Positions 25,038-33,575 of a stretch of 62,906 nt of DNA are shown here, in pieces. The notes under the pieces were generated by a model, which saw only the letters and a list, made by a program, of their open reading frames with translations, did not search any database and was not told where the DNA came from. The stretch is from Pseudaeromonas paramecii (lineage in GTDB: Bacteria; Pseudomonadota; Gammaproteobacteria; Enterobacterales; Aeromonadaceae): positions 1 to 62,906 of the forward strand of contig NZ_BAABFC010000024.1 of NCBI RefSeq assembly GCF_039540575.1. Direction: 5' to 3'. Numbering within the stretch: position 1 is the first letter of the stretch; each line of letters starts with the position of its first letter. A program made the position numbers and the translations under genes.

Positions 25038-25526
25038 TTACGGGCGTATCTCTATGGGGGTTCCTTCCTTGACCACCTGCCACAGTTCGTCCATGTCACC
25101 ATTGAGCAGGCCGATGCAGCCATTGGTCCAGTAGGAGGACTGCACCCCCAGCGCTTCACTGCCGTTGGGCTGACCGTGGATCAGGATATCGCTGCCCGGT
25201 GACACGCCACGGGCCTGAGCACTGCGGCGATCTTCCTCATTGGGATAGGAGATGTGCAGCGCCTTGTAGAAACGGGATTGGGGCCGCCGGGCATCTATGG
25301 TGTAACGCCCCTCCGGGGTTCGACCATCCCCCTGCTGCAGCTTGTGGCCCAAGGGGTTGGAGCCCAGGGCCACCCAATAACGTTTGATGGGTTGGCCCTG
25401 ATGATAGAGAACCAGGCTATGACGCGCCTTCTCCACCACGATGAGATCCACATCCGGCGGCACAAACCAGGCCGCCTGCACCGGCAGGCTGCACAGCAGG
25501 AACAGCCAGACAGCGAGTCGCCTCAT
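25038..25526 (-). CDS. L,D-transpeptidase (YkuD domain), exported
   Basis: A 162-residue protein with a signal peptide (about 1-19, ending VQA). The single YkuD domain holds the catalytic motif IHGQPN (H118) and TNGCIGLLN with nucleophile C137, so it should form or remodel L,D-linked peptide bonds in peptidoglycan, or attach proteins to the wall. It is shorter than ErfK/YbiS enzymes and lacks a LysM domain, resembling the YafK-like or small YkuD group. It overlaps the upstream lipoprotein gene by 4 bp, so both are probably made together. Confidence 0.9.
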   Translation of the reverse strand: MRRLAVWLFLLCSLPVQAAWFVPPDVDLIVVEKARHSLVLYHQGQPIKRYWVALGSNPLGHKLQQGDGRTPEGRYTIDARRPQSRFYKALHISYPNEEDRRSAQARGVSPGSDILIHGQPNGSEALGVQSSYWTNGCIGLLNGDMDELWQVVKEGTPIEIRP

Positions 25527-26095
25527 AGGCCGCTGGCCGGAAATTGCTGCTTCAGCTGACCCAGCAGCTGATCCAGAATGCGCACCATGCGCGCCTGCCG
25601 CTGCGCCGGATCCATGCTGGCAGGCATCACATCGCTCTGCACCGCCCCGCGCCAGACCGAGCGACCGCTCTGAGCATCCACCAGATCCAGCACCATGGCT
25701 CCCTTGGGGTAGCGACTACTGCCGGCATAACCGGGGTTCAACCCCCAACGCTGCTGCAGATCCGCATCGGTCAGCAACTTGTCCGTCCCCAGTTCGAAGC
25801 GAAAGCGATAGCGAGCCTGATCGCTGGCGGTGATGGGCAGTCCCCCCTCGATCAGGCGCTGGGTCAGCAGCAGGCTGATCTGGTTCTCCACATTGGCCGC
25901 CGCCGTGGCATCCTCTAGCCAGACATGGTTGCCCTGAGTCGCCACTGCGAAGCTCGGCTCAGCCGCCAAGTGTGTCTGGAGGCCACCAGAGACCACCACC
26001 AAGGGCAACGCCGAAGGCGGAACCTGAGAGGGTGGTGCTGACTGGCAGGCCGTCAGTAAGCTGAACAGGGCAATCGTAGGCAGTGACTTGGTCAT
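25523..26095 (-). CDS. Lipoprotein, DUF4136-like
   Basis: A 190-residue precursor with a lipobox ending SLLTAC (C17). The mature part has the layout of DUF4136-type lipoproteins: VENQISLLLTQRLIEGGLPIT, a beta-rich centre, and KGAMVLDLVDAQSGRSVWRGAVQSD, ending with a helix. Such proteins are envelope lipoproteins of unknown role. It overlaps the L,D-transpeptidase by ATGA, which suggests a shared wall-related job, but that is inference. Confidence 0.78.
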   Translation of the reverse strand: MTKSLPTIALFSLLTACQSAPPSQVPPSALPLVVVSGGLQTHLAAEPSFAVATQGNHVWLEDATAAANVENQISLLLTQRLIEGGLPITASDQARYRFRFELGTDKLLTDADLQQRWGLNPGYAGSSRYPKGAMVLDLVDAQSGRSVWRGAVQSDVMPASMDPAQRQARMVRILDQLLGQLKQQFPASGL

Positions 26096-26195
26096 GATGC
26101 TCTCCGTTAAAAGGACGTTGCAACTCTAGCAGCCCACTCCAAATGTCTCCATTGCCCCCCAGTTTCGATTCAGCTGGAAGTCAGATTTTACCGAC

Positions 26196-26858
26196 TCATT
26201 GCTCTTCTTTAGCCCGCCGTACCAGCAACATCAGCTCGGGTCTGGGATTGAGCAACTTGACCTTGGCGTCAGACCACGCCAGTCCCGGAAAGCGGGTCTC
26301 CATGCGCCCTAAATCCCGACCGCTGTTGTCATAGATGTCCCAGCTGCCCCCGGCCAGAATCTCGGCCTCCATACCCATGAAGCTGCGGATATAGGTGACC
26401 GGCTTGTTGCGAAACTCGCCTATGTACTGGATCTCGCCGGCCTGCACCGCGAAGGGCACGGAAAAATCCTGCTTGGCAAAGTAGGTGGTATCACCGCCGG
26501 CTGGATCCATCATGAACAAGGAAAAGTTGTACAGCTCGTAGCGGCCCGGTGGCAGCAGCAGAGCGAACTTGGAACCGGCAACCCCCTGATCCAGGATGTC
26601 ATCCTCATAACGGCCACTCATCATATCGGCCGAGATACGCACCCGATACTCCTGCTTGCTATCGATGTTGCGAAACAGCAGGGCATAACTGTTAAAGGCC
26701 GGCTTGAGAGGAGGCCTGGTGATAGATCCCACCACCAGGCCCTGATTGGCCAGATCCGTGGCGGCCAATTGCTCAGGCATGGGGGCCTTGGTGGCACAGG
26801 CGACCAACCCCAAACAGATCAAGGCCAATAGGCCGGTACGCCATCCTGATCGCATCAT
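26196..26858 (-). CDS. Lipoprotein of unknown function
   Basis: I place the start at 26858 because GGAG lies six bases upstream of that ATG; an ATG four codons earlier is less well placed. The 220-residue product has a lipoprotein signal ending GLVAC and a beta-rich mature part with LLPPGRYELYNFSLF, a pattern seen in domains of carbohydrate-binding or DUF2846 type. I cannot name the family with confidence. It is separated by 100 bp from the next lipoprotein gene and divergent from another lipoprotein gene at 27050. Confidence 0.7.
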   Translation of the reverse strand: MMRSGWRTGLLALICLGLVACATKAPMPEQLAATDLANQGLVVGSITRPPLKPAFNSYALLFRNIDSKQEYRVRISADMMSGRYEDDILDQGVAGSKFALLLPPGRYELYNFSLFMMDPAGGDTTYFAKQDFSVPFAVQAGEIQYIGEFRNKPVTYIRSFMGMEAEILAGGSWDIYDNSGRDLGRMETRFPGLAWSDAKVKLLNPRPELMLLVRRAKEEQ

Positions 26859-27049
26859 CTTTTTCTCCATAAAATGGTTAATTTTCGTAAGGACGCGCCA
26901 TCATAAGCCAAGCCAGGATGGACACGCGCCGGATCGGATGAAGATGCGAAGTGGCTCACATCTGTCGTAAGGAGCTGAATTTTTGGACGAAAATCGATTC
27001 AGGCCACCGCTACAATGACGCCCATTGCCAACCACCAAGCCGGTATACG

Positions 27050-28231
27050 ATGCGCCCTGTTCTGCTGTTAACCCTGCTGCTCACAGCCTGTGCGGCCACA
27101 CCGCCTCAGGTGAACGACGCCACTATCACCCCTGTCTATCGCACCAAGGCAGACGGCCTGTTTTTGGCAATCAATAAGCAAAAGAGTCGTCAAGACGGCG
27201 AAGCCGGTGAACTGCGCCTGGCGGCACTGTATGAGAACAGCGATGATCCGACCCTGCGCCATCAGGCCCGAGACATACTGCTGCCGCTGGCAGAGCGGGG
27301 CTTCGTACTGGCGCAAAAACGTCTGGCCTATGGCGAGAGCAGCGGCCGCTACGGCCCGCCCGATGATGCGGCCGCCACCCGCTACTTGGCCCGCCTGCAG
27401 GCAGAGCAAAAACCGGATCACACCTTGACCCTGAGCCTGCAGCGGGACAAGCAACTGATGAGCACACATCAGGCACAGCTGACCAGCTGGTATGCCAAGC
27501 ACCTGACCACCTGCCCCAATCGCGCCACCGGCTGGCCTGCGGCGCTGGGCAGCGACCAGGATTATCTGGCCGTTCGCGCCCTGGTGGACTGTTTGCTGGC
27601 CTATGGCGCCTCGGATCAGCCCAGCGCCCGTCTGCAGGCGTTGTCCGATTTCGAAGCCATCCGTTGCGCGGCCGAGCCGGAGCACCCCTGCCGTGCCCAG
27701 GGCTTTGCCCTGCTGGCCAGCGGCCAGTTGCCGACAGAACCTGAGCCGGCGGCACTGGCCAGCCTGGTGGAGGCCCTGAGCCTGTTGCGGGCGGTGGAGA
27801 CGCAGCGCCTCCATCTGGGCCCCCAGTCGGGGGAGCGCCCCGTGCTGAGCGAGAGCGTCTGGTGGGAGATTCAATACGCCGAAGATCAGGCCAAGGATGG
27901 CCAGCGAGCGGCCGCCTATGAGCGGTTGGCGCAGTACCGGCAAGATAACCGGCTGACGGCCAAGGAGCAGGCGTTTGTCGATCTCACCCTGGCGCGACTG
28001 GAGCTGCAGGCCGGCCAGCAGGCCCAGGCACAGACCCGTTTGCTGCCATTGCGCCACAGCCCACAGCTGCCCAGCCAGCTGCAGCAGTCGGTGCAGAACA
28101 CCCTGATACGGCTGTCAGTGGCACGACAGGATTTGGCTCTGACGATCCAGCTGCAACTGGAAAGCTTCTCGCCGCTGCCGGAGCGGGATCGCCTGCTGCC
28201 CGCCAGCCTGTTTAGCGCCATGACCCCGTAA
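27050..28231 (+). CDS. Lipoprotein with helical repeats, unknown function
   Basis: The start at 27050 gives a proper lipoprotein signal (MRPVLLLTLLLTAC, C14); the frame is open for 33 more codons upstream but those do not look coding. The 393-residue product is almost wholly helical, with TPR/Sel1-like features (GELRLAALYENSDDPTLRHQAR, AERGFVLAQKRLAYG) and a Cys-containing middle (CPNRAT, DCLLAYG, RCAAEPEHPCRAQG) that could hold disulfides in the periplasm. No ribosome site of note precedes the ATG. It ends at a strong terminator before convergent parE. Confidence 0.75.
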   Translation: MRPVLLLTLLLTACAATPPQVNDATITPVYRTKADGLFLAINKQKSRQDGEAGELRLAALYENSDDPTLRHQARDILLPLAERGFVLAQKRLAYGESSGRYGPPDDAAATRYLARLQAEQKPDHTLTLSLQRDKQLMSTHQAQLTSWYAKHLTTCPNRATGWPAALGSDQDYLAVRALVDCLLAYGASDQPSARLQALSDFEAIRCAAEPEHPCRAQGFALLASGQLPTEPEPAALASLVEALSLLRAVETQRLHLGPQSGERPVLSESVWWEIQYAEDQAKDGQRAAAYERLAQYRQDNRLTAKEQAFVDLTLARLELQAGQQAQAQTRLLPLRHSPQLPSQLQQSVQNTLIRLSVARQDLALTIQLQLESFSPLPERDRLLPASLFSAMTP

Positions 28232-28259
28232 AAGAGGGGGCCGCTCTGGGCCCCCTCTT
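28232..28259. terminator. Terminator between lipoprotein gene and parE
   Basis: An 11-bp stem (28232-28242 with 28249-28259) with a 6-nt loop directly behind the lipoprotein stop codon. It sits between convergent genes and can act in both directions. Confidence 0.82.
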
Positions 28260-28278
28260 CTATTTGACACCTGCCGCG

Positions 28279-30165
28279 CTAGATCACCGCCAGGTTGCCC
28301 TTGGTCTCCAGCCACTCCCGCCGATCCGGCGCGCGCTTCTTGGCCAGTAGCATGTCCATCAGTTGCTGGGACTGCTCGACATCCTCCAGGGTCAGCTGCA
28401 CCAGGCGGCGGGTGTTGGGATCCATGGTGGTTTCCCGCAGCTGCTTGGGATTCATCTCACCCAACCCCTTGAAGCGGGTGACCTGGGGCGTGCCACGCTT
28501 GCTCTCGGCCTTGAGGCGCTCCAGTATCCCCTCCTTCTCCGCCTCGTCCAGGGCGTAATAGACCTCCTTGCCCAGATCGATGCGAAACAGCGGCGGCATG
28601 GCCACATAGACATGACCCCGGGCCACCAGGGGCTGGAAGTGCTTGAGAAACAGGGCGCACAGCAGGGTGGCGATGTGCAGGCCGTCCGAGTCGGCATCCG
28701 CCAGGATGCACACCTTGCCGTAGCGCAGATCGGACAGATCATCGCTGTCCGGGTCCAGGCCTATGGCCACCGAGATGTCATGCACCTCCTGGGAGGCCAG
28801 CACCTGACTGCCGTCCACTTCCCAGGTATTCAGGATCTTGCCCCGCAGCGGCATGATGGCCTGGAACTCCCGATCTCGCGCCTGCTTGGCACTGCCACCG
28901 GCCGAGTCCCCTTCCACCAGGAACAGCTCGCCCTGCATGGGGTCGGAACAGGCGCAGTCGGTCAGCTTGCCCGGCAGCGCCGGCCCCTGCACCACCTTCT
29001 TGCGCACCACCGTCTTGGCGGCCCGCAGCCGGCGCTGGGCCGAGCTGATGCACAGTTCCGCCAGCTGCTCGGCCAGTTCGGTATGGGCGTTGAGCCAGAG
29101 GCTGAAGGCATCCTTCACCACCCCGGAGACGAAGGCGGCACATTGGCGGGAAGAGAGCCGTTCCTTGGTCTGACCGGCGAACTGGGGATCCTGGATCTTC
29201 ACCGAGAGGATGTAGGCACAACGTTCCCAGATGTCTTCCGGCGTCAGCTTGACGCCGCGGGGCAGCAGGTTACGGAACTCACAGAACTCCCGCATGGCAT
29301 CCAGCAGCCCCTGACGCAGGCCATTGACATGGGTGCCACCCTGAATGGTGGGGATCAGGTTGACGTAGGACTCCGCCAGCGAATCCCCGCCTTCCGGCAA
29401 CCAGCACAGGGCCCAGTCCACCGCCGAATGCTCGGCCTGGAAGCTGCCGACAAAGGGCGGCTCCGGCAGGATCAGCGACTCCTTGACGGTGTCGCACAGA
29501 TAATCCTTGAGACCATCCTGGTAGCACCATTCGTGCACCTGGTCGCTGGTCTTGTCCTCAAAGCGGATGGCCAGCCCCGGGCAGAGCACCGCCTTGGCCT
29601 TGAGGATGTGGATGAGCCGGGCCACCGAGAACTTGGGCGAGTCGAAGTAGCGCTCCTCCGGCCAGAAGTGCACGCTGGTGCCGCTCACCCGCCGGCCGCA
29701 GGTGCCGGTAATGGTGAGATCCGAAACCTTGTCGCCGTGCTCGAAGGCCATCTCGTACACCTGACCATCCCGCTTGACCGTCACCTCCACCCGCTTGGAC
29801 AGGGCGTTGACCACCGAGATCCCCACCCCGTGCAGACCACCGGAGAACTGGTAATTCTTGCCCGAGAACTTGCCCCCGGCGTGCAGCTTGCACAGGATGA
29901 GCTCCACCGCCGGCACCCCTTCCTCCGGGTGGATATCCACCGGCATGCCACGACCATCGTCGATCACCTCCAATGAGTGATCCGGATGCAGTATCACCTC
30001 CACCCGGCTGGCATGGCCGGCCAGCGCCTCGTCGACGCTGTTGTCGATGACTTCCTGACCCAAATGATTGGGGCGACTGGTGTCCGTGTACATGCCGGGG
30101 CGCCGCCGCACCGGCTCCAGGCCGTTCAGGACCTCAATGGACTCGGCGGTATATTGATTGCTCAT
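28279..30165 (-). CDS. parE: DNA topoisomerase IV subunit B ParE
   Basis: ParE is the ATPase subunit of topoisomerase IV. The 628-residue protein (E. coli 630) carries the GHKL ATP site: DNSVDEALAG (about 42-51), DDGRGMPVDIHP, and GLHGVGISVVNALS. The TOPRIM part shows LVEGDSAGGSAKQ and ILADADSDGLHI. It ends the minus-strand run nudF-yqiB-cpdA-yqiA-parE, the E. coli order. Together with parC at 18-20 kb both subunits are in the window but not adjacent. Confidence 0.97.
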   Translation of the reverse strand: MSNQYTAESIEVLNGLEPVRRRPGMYTDTSRPNHLGQEVIDNSVDEALAGHASRVEVILHPDHSLEVIDDGRGMPVDIHPEEGVPAVELILCKLHAGGKFSGKNYQFSGGLHGVGISVVNALSKRVEVTVKRDGQVYEMAFEHGDKVSDLTITGTCGRRVSGTSVHFWPEERYFDSPKFSVARLIHILKAKAVLCPGLAIRFEDKTSDQVHEWCYQDGLKDYLCDTVKESLILPEPPFVGSFQAEHSAVDWALCWLPEGGDSLAESYVNLIPTIQGGTHVNGLRQGLLDAMREFCEFRNLLPRGVKLTPEDIWERCAYILSVKIQDPQFAGQTKERLSSRQCAAFVSGVVKDAFSLWLNAHTELAEQLAELCISSAQRRLRAAKTVVRKKVVQGPALPGKLTDCACSDPMQGELFLVEGDSAGGSAKQARDREFQAIMPLRGKILNTWEVDGSQVLASQEVHDISVAIGLDPDSDDLSDLRYGKVCILADADSDGLHIATLLCALFLKHFQPLVARGHVYVAMPPLFRIDLGKEVYYALDEAEKEGILERLKAESKRGTPQVTRFKGLGEMNPKQLRETTMDPNTRRLVQLTLEDVEQSQQLMDMLLAKKRAPDRREWLETKGNLAVI

Positions 30166-30178
30166 GGCAAGACTCTTC

Positions 30179-30766
30179 TTAGCTAGGAGATGCGAGAAAT
30201 TCTACGATGGCCGGGCAGTAACGCTCAAACCCATCGAAGGCGTGGCTGCCGCCGGGTTCCAGGGTCACCCGGCAACCCTGATACAGCGCCAGGGCCTGAC
30301 GGTAATCCAGCAGCTCGTCGCCCTGCTGTTGCAACAGCCAGAGGCGTTCCGGGTGACTGAGCTCGGTACAGCAAAACGCCGCCAGCTCATCCACCTGTTC
30401 GGCCCCCAGATGATACTGCACCCCGGTGTGAGGATTGCACTGATCCCCGAGAAAGTGCGTCGCCATCAGGCGATCCGGCCGCACCGCCGGGTTGATCACC
30501 ACGGCCGGCAAACCGTACTGCTGGGCCACCCGGGTAGCCCAGAAGCCGCCCATGGAGCTGCCCATCACCCCCACCGTGCCCTGGGCCAGGGCCGCCTCCA
30601 CGCAGCGGCTCACCGCCTGCCAGGCTGGCTGCGGCAGATCCGGCAGGGTGGGTACCTGGTAGTGCAGATCGGGATGTTGCGCCTGCAGATAGGCTCCCAT
30701 CTGCCGGGCCTTGAGAGAACCCGGCGAGGAGTGGAAGCCGTGCAGATAGATGAGGGTATGGGCCAT
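30179..30766 (-). CDS. yqiA: Esterase YqiA
   Basis: A 195-residue alpha/beta hydrolase. The nucleophile elbow is GSSMGG with Ser71; the opening is YLHGFHSSPGS, and the C-terminal His lies in GGSHAFDGF. E. coli YqiA hydrolyses short acyl esters such as palmitoyl-CoA and p-nitrophenyl esters in vitro; its natural substrate is not known. It lies 2 bp after cpdA and 13 bp before parE, in a tight operon. Confidence 0.93.
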   Translation of the reverse strand: MAHTLIYLHGFHSSPGSLKARQMGAYLQAQHPDLHYQVPTLPDLPQPAWQAVSRCVEAALAQGTVGVMGSSMGGFWATRVAQQYGLPAVVINPAVRPDRLMATHFLGDQCNPHTGVQYHLGAEQVDELAAFCCTELSHPERLWLLQQQGDELLDYRQALALYQGCRVTLEPGGSHAFDGFERYCPAIVEFLASPS

Positions 30767-30768
30767 GG

Positions 30769-31599
30769 CTAGTAGCCGGTGGCGAAGGCCTCGGGCAGGA
30801 AGCTGCCGGTGGGCAACCGCCAGACCTGAGTCGCCACATGGCCGTCGGCGTACAACTGCAGATAGCGCCAGCCCGGGCCAGCATCATCCAGGGTGAAGTC
30901 GTTGCAACCCGGCATAAACTGGATGCAGGTGGAGGGCGAGGTCAGGAAGCGAATGCCGTTATGGACCTGGTCATACTCCTGGTGCACATGGCCGCCCAGT
31001 ACCAGTCGGGTCTTGGGGTGGCGGGCCAGCAGATCCAGCAGGTGGTTGGCGTTTTTCAGGTCATGCTGATCCAGCCAGCCGCAGCCCACCGGGTGGCAGT
31101 GATGGTGCAGGCAGATGAGGGTGAAACGATCCGGTTGTGAGACCAGGCACTGCTCCAGAAAGCTCAGCTGATCCGGCTTGATCCAGCCGTGGGGTACCCC
31201 ATAGACCTGGGTGTCCAGCATGATGATCTGCCAGTGCGGCAGCAGGATCTGCCGGGCGTTGCTGATGCCCACCTCCGGCATGACGTTGCGCATCAGGGGG
31301 CCATCATCGTGGTTGCCGGGCAGCCAAAACAGCGGTTTGGCCAGGGGGCGTACCGCCTGGGCAAACCGCTGATAGGAGCCGGTGGAATAATCCTGAGAGA
31401 GATCGCCGGTGGCCAGCACCAGATCAAAGGAGAGCTTCTGATCGACGATGGCCTTGATCACCGCATTGAAGCTGTCGGCGGTGCGCACCCCCAACAGGCG
31501 GCCATCTTCCTCCGCATAGAGATGCGAATCGGAGATTTGAAGCAGACGCACCACGGCGTCATGGGCTGGCGAGAGAGAAACGGTATCCAAATCAATCAA
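30769..31599 (-). CDS. cpdA: 3',5'-cyclic AMP phosphodiesterase CpdA
   Basis: CpdA hydrolyses cAMP to AMP and so tempers CRP signalling. The 276-residue protein has the metallophosphatase motifs in order: QISDSHLY (Asp, His), GDLSQD, GNHDDG, HHHCHPVG and GHVHQE, all ligands for the two-metal centre. The start is a TTG at 31599, but the preceding AAGAAG touches it; a TTG nine bases later has better spacing, so the true N-terminus may be three codons shorter. The gene sits between yqiB and yqiA as in E. coli. Confidence 0.93.
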   Translation of the reverse strand: MIDLDTVSLSPAHDAVVRLLQISDSHLYAEEDGRLLGVRTADSFNAVIKAIVDQKLSFDLVLATGDLSQDYSTGSYQRFAQAVRPLAKPLFWLPGNHDDGPLMRNVMPEVGISNARQILLPHWQIIMLDTQVYGVPHGWIKPDQLSFLEQCLVSQPDRFTLICLHHHCHPVGCGWLDQHDLKNANHLLDLLARHPKTRLVLGGHVHQEYDQVHNGIRFLTSPSTCIQFMPGCNDFTLDDAGPGWRYLQLYADGHVATQVWRLPTGSFLPEAFATGY

Positions 31600-31630
31600 C
31601 TTCTTGGGTTGTCATTATTCATTCAGGGCG

Positions 31631-32074
31631 TTACCCGGTACAGGGCAGCGTCAGCGTACCGTAACCGTGAGCCAGACAAAAACGCAACCACTCGGCCAGG
31701 AAATGGTTGCATTGTTCTTTTTCATCCCGTTGATGCATCTGGGCATTGGGATAATCATATCTTGGCTGCAGCCGGCAAATCTGCTGACTGACACACACTT
31801 CGGCCATGCGGGCATCGTGGTACAGGCGAACCCGCATATGTGCCCGTAAATACTCGGGAAAATGCTCGTTTTGCTGGGTGATCTCCACCAGTGCCGTGTA
31901 GGGTGCCGTCTCCAGCAGACGCAAGCGATAATGCAGTCCGTCGGCCGCGGCGAACTGGTGGCTGTCACCTGTCTGCCACTGACGGGGCAGCAACTTCATC
32001 AGGCCCATGTAGTTGGTCTCACAGACCCGTTGCAGGGTCTGCAGATCCGGCACATGGCGCCGCTTCAAATTCAT
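31631..32074 (-). CDS. yqiB: YqiB family protein (DUF1249)
   Basis: A 147-residue protein of the DUF1249/YqiB family. I chose the ATG at 32074 because it overlaps the nudF stop in an ATGA and the product then aligns with E. coli YqiB from its beginning (MNLKRRHVPDLQTLQRVCE); an ATG four codons upstream is also in frame. The C-terminal part contains YHDARMAEVCVSQQICRL and NHFLAEWL. Function unknown; it is conserved in this operon across gammaproteobacteria. Confidence 0.88.
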   Translation of the reverse strand: MNLKRRHVPDLQTLQRVCETNYMGLMKLLPRQWQTGDSHQFAAADGLHYRLRLLETAPYTALVEITQQNEHFPEYLRAHMRVRLYHDARMAEVCVSQQICRLQPRYDYPNAQMHQRDEKEQCNHFLAEWLRFCLAHGYGTLTLPCTG

Positions 32075-32712
32075 GGCATGGCCCAACGTTGCAGCAGAGA
32101 CTCATGGTGCAACTGCAGCCATTGCAGGGCGATGACACTGGCGGCGTTGTCGATGCGCCCCTCCTCCACCCAGCGATAGGCCTGCTGCCGGCTCACCACG
32201 TGCAGACGGATGTCCTCGCCCTCCTCGGCCAGGCCGTGCAGGCCTGCCGCCAGACTGGCATCCACCTGCCCCACGTAGACATCGATGCGCTCCGTGGTGC
32301 CTCCCGGGCTCACCAGGTAGCTCAGGGCCTTTTCCACCTTGCCCAGGGTCAGGCCAGCCTCTTCCATGGCCTCCCGCTGCACCACCTCGCCCGGCGCTTC
32401 GCCGGGTTCTATGATGCCGGCCACCAGCTCCAGCAGCCAAGGCGTCGGACTGGTCTCCAGGGCGCCGATGCGAAACTGTTCCAGCAAGACCACCTGATCG
32501 CGCACCGGATCATAGGGCAGCAGGGCGGCGGCATGGCCGCGCTCGAACAGCTCCCGGCTCAGCACCTGACTCCAGCCACCGGCAAACAGGCGATGCCGCA
32601 ACTGATAGCGATTGACCCGAAAGAACCCCTTGAAACAGGGCGTACATTCGGTCACCTCGACGTCGTCACGACCAAATTGCTCATGTTGAGCCAACGGCAA
32701 AGCAGAAGACAT
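32071..32712 (-). CDS. nudF: ADP-ribose pyrophosphatase NudF
   Basis: A 213-residue Nudix hydrolase that cleaves ADP-ribose to AMP and ribose 5-phosphate. The Nudix box is present with its glutamates (GIIEPGEAPGEVVQREAM followed by EEAGL), and the region before it (LLEQFRIGALETSPTPWLLE) matches ADP-ribose-specific members. First gene of the operon towards parE. In E. coli it is divergent directly from tolC; here 4 kb of efflux genes lie in between. Confidence 0.95.
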   Translation of the reverse strand: MSSALPLAQHEQFGRDDVEVTECTPCFKGFFRVNRYQLRHRLFAGGWSQVLSRELFERGHAAALLPYDPVRDQVVLLEQFRIGALETSPTPWLLELVAGIIEPGEAPGEVVQREAMEEAGLTLGKVEKALSYLVSPGGTTERIDVYVGQVDASLAAGLHGLAEEGEDIRLHVVSRQQAYRWVEEGRIDNAASVIALQWLQLHHESLLQRWAMP

Positions 32713-32841
32713 GGCGCCCTCCGGAAAACGGTAACAAACCAGGGAATCGGCAGACTACCGTCTCCCCCGGCACGGGACAATAGCCAAGCGCCATAAAGCG
32801 CCAGCTGACGGCGAATTCTCGCCCCCTCTTCACGCGATAGC

Positions 32842-32878
32842 TTGCAATTAGAAAAATATTTCCATAAATTTTTTCTAA
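32842..32878 (+). promoter_or_regulatory. Promoter and palindromic operator of the efflux operon
   Basis: TTGCAA (32842-32847), a 17-bp spacer and TAAATT (32865-32870) form a plausible promoter for the TetR-family gene. A palindrome spans 32848-32878 with perfect 9-bp arms (TTAGAAAAA and TTTTTCTAA) and centre at 32863. It covers the spacer and -10, where a bound TetR dimer would block RNA polymerase. This AT-rich patch stands out from its GC-rich surroundings. Confidence 0.82.
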
Positions 32879-32900
32879 ATGTCCTATCAGGAGCGTCGGC

Positions 32901-33575
32901 ATGTTTCAAACGGCCCAGTATCCCAATCACAGCGGCGGAGAAGAAACCCGCCAGCAGCTCATCCGTGCCGCTACCCGGATTTTCCTGGCGGAAGGCTTTC
33001 GCGCCGCCCGGGTCAAGGAGATCGCCGAAGAGGCCGGAGTTCGCCTCTCCGCCATCAACTATCACTTCGGCAGCAAGGAAGGGCTCTATCTGGCGGTGCT
33101 GCGTCATCATGGTGAGCTGGCCCTGGCCCGGGCCCCGCTGACATCTGAGATACCCAATCAGTCTCTGGAGCAACGCTTCGCCTTTGTCATCCATAGCCTG
33201 GTGCTGCGCATGCTGGATGACAGCAGCGAATGCCGCCTGGCCCAGCTGATGCTACGGGAGCTGGCCAACCCGACGCCGGCGCTGGACGTGATGTTCCAGC
33301 AGTTCAGCCTGCCCCAGGCGAAGGTCATACTGGCTCTGCTGCAGGAGATACTGGGCCCCGCCGCCAGCCACGAAACCCAGGTGCGCTGCCTGCTGAGCCT
33401 GTTCGGCCAATGCATGTGCTATGTGATGGCCCGCCCGCTGGCCAGCCGCCTGGCGCCACGGCTCTATGAAGCCGAACACTGGCTTGAAGAGATAGATAGC
33501 CATCTTGTCACCTTCAGCTGGGCCGGCCTGATGGCCATCAAGGCCAGCCTGAGCGCCCCAGGAGAGTCCGCATGA
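32901..33575 (+). CDS. TetR family regulator of the adjacent exporter (CecR-like)
   Basis: A 224-residue protein with an N-terminal TetR helix-turn-helix (about 16-64: RAATRIFLAEGFRAARVKEIA, then GVRLSAINYHFGSKEGLY). The C-terminal ligand domain resembles the DUF1956 type of E. coli CecR (YbiH), which controls a similar ABC exporter locus. An AGGAG lies at proper distance before the ATG. It overlaps the adaptor gene by 4 bp and the strong palindrome just upstream suggests self-repression. Ligand unknown. Confidence 0.88.
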   Translation: MFQTAQYPNHSGGEETRQQLIRAATRIFLAEGFRAARVKEIAEEAGVRLSAINYHFGSKEGLYLAVLRHHGELALARAPLTSEIPNQSLEQRFAFVIHSLVLRMLDDSSECRLAQLMLRELANPTPALDVMFQQFSLPQAKVILALLQEILGPAASHETQVRCLLSLFGQCMCYVMARPLASRLAPRLYEAEHWLEEIDSHLVTFSWAGLMAIKASLSAPGESA

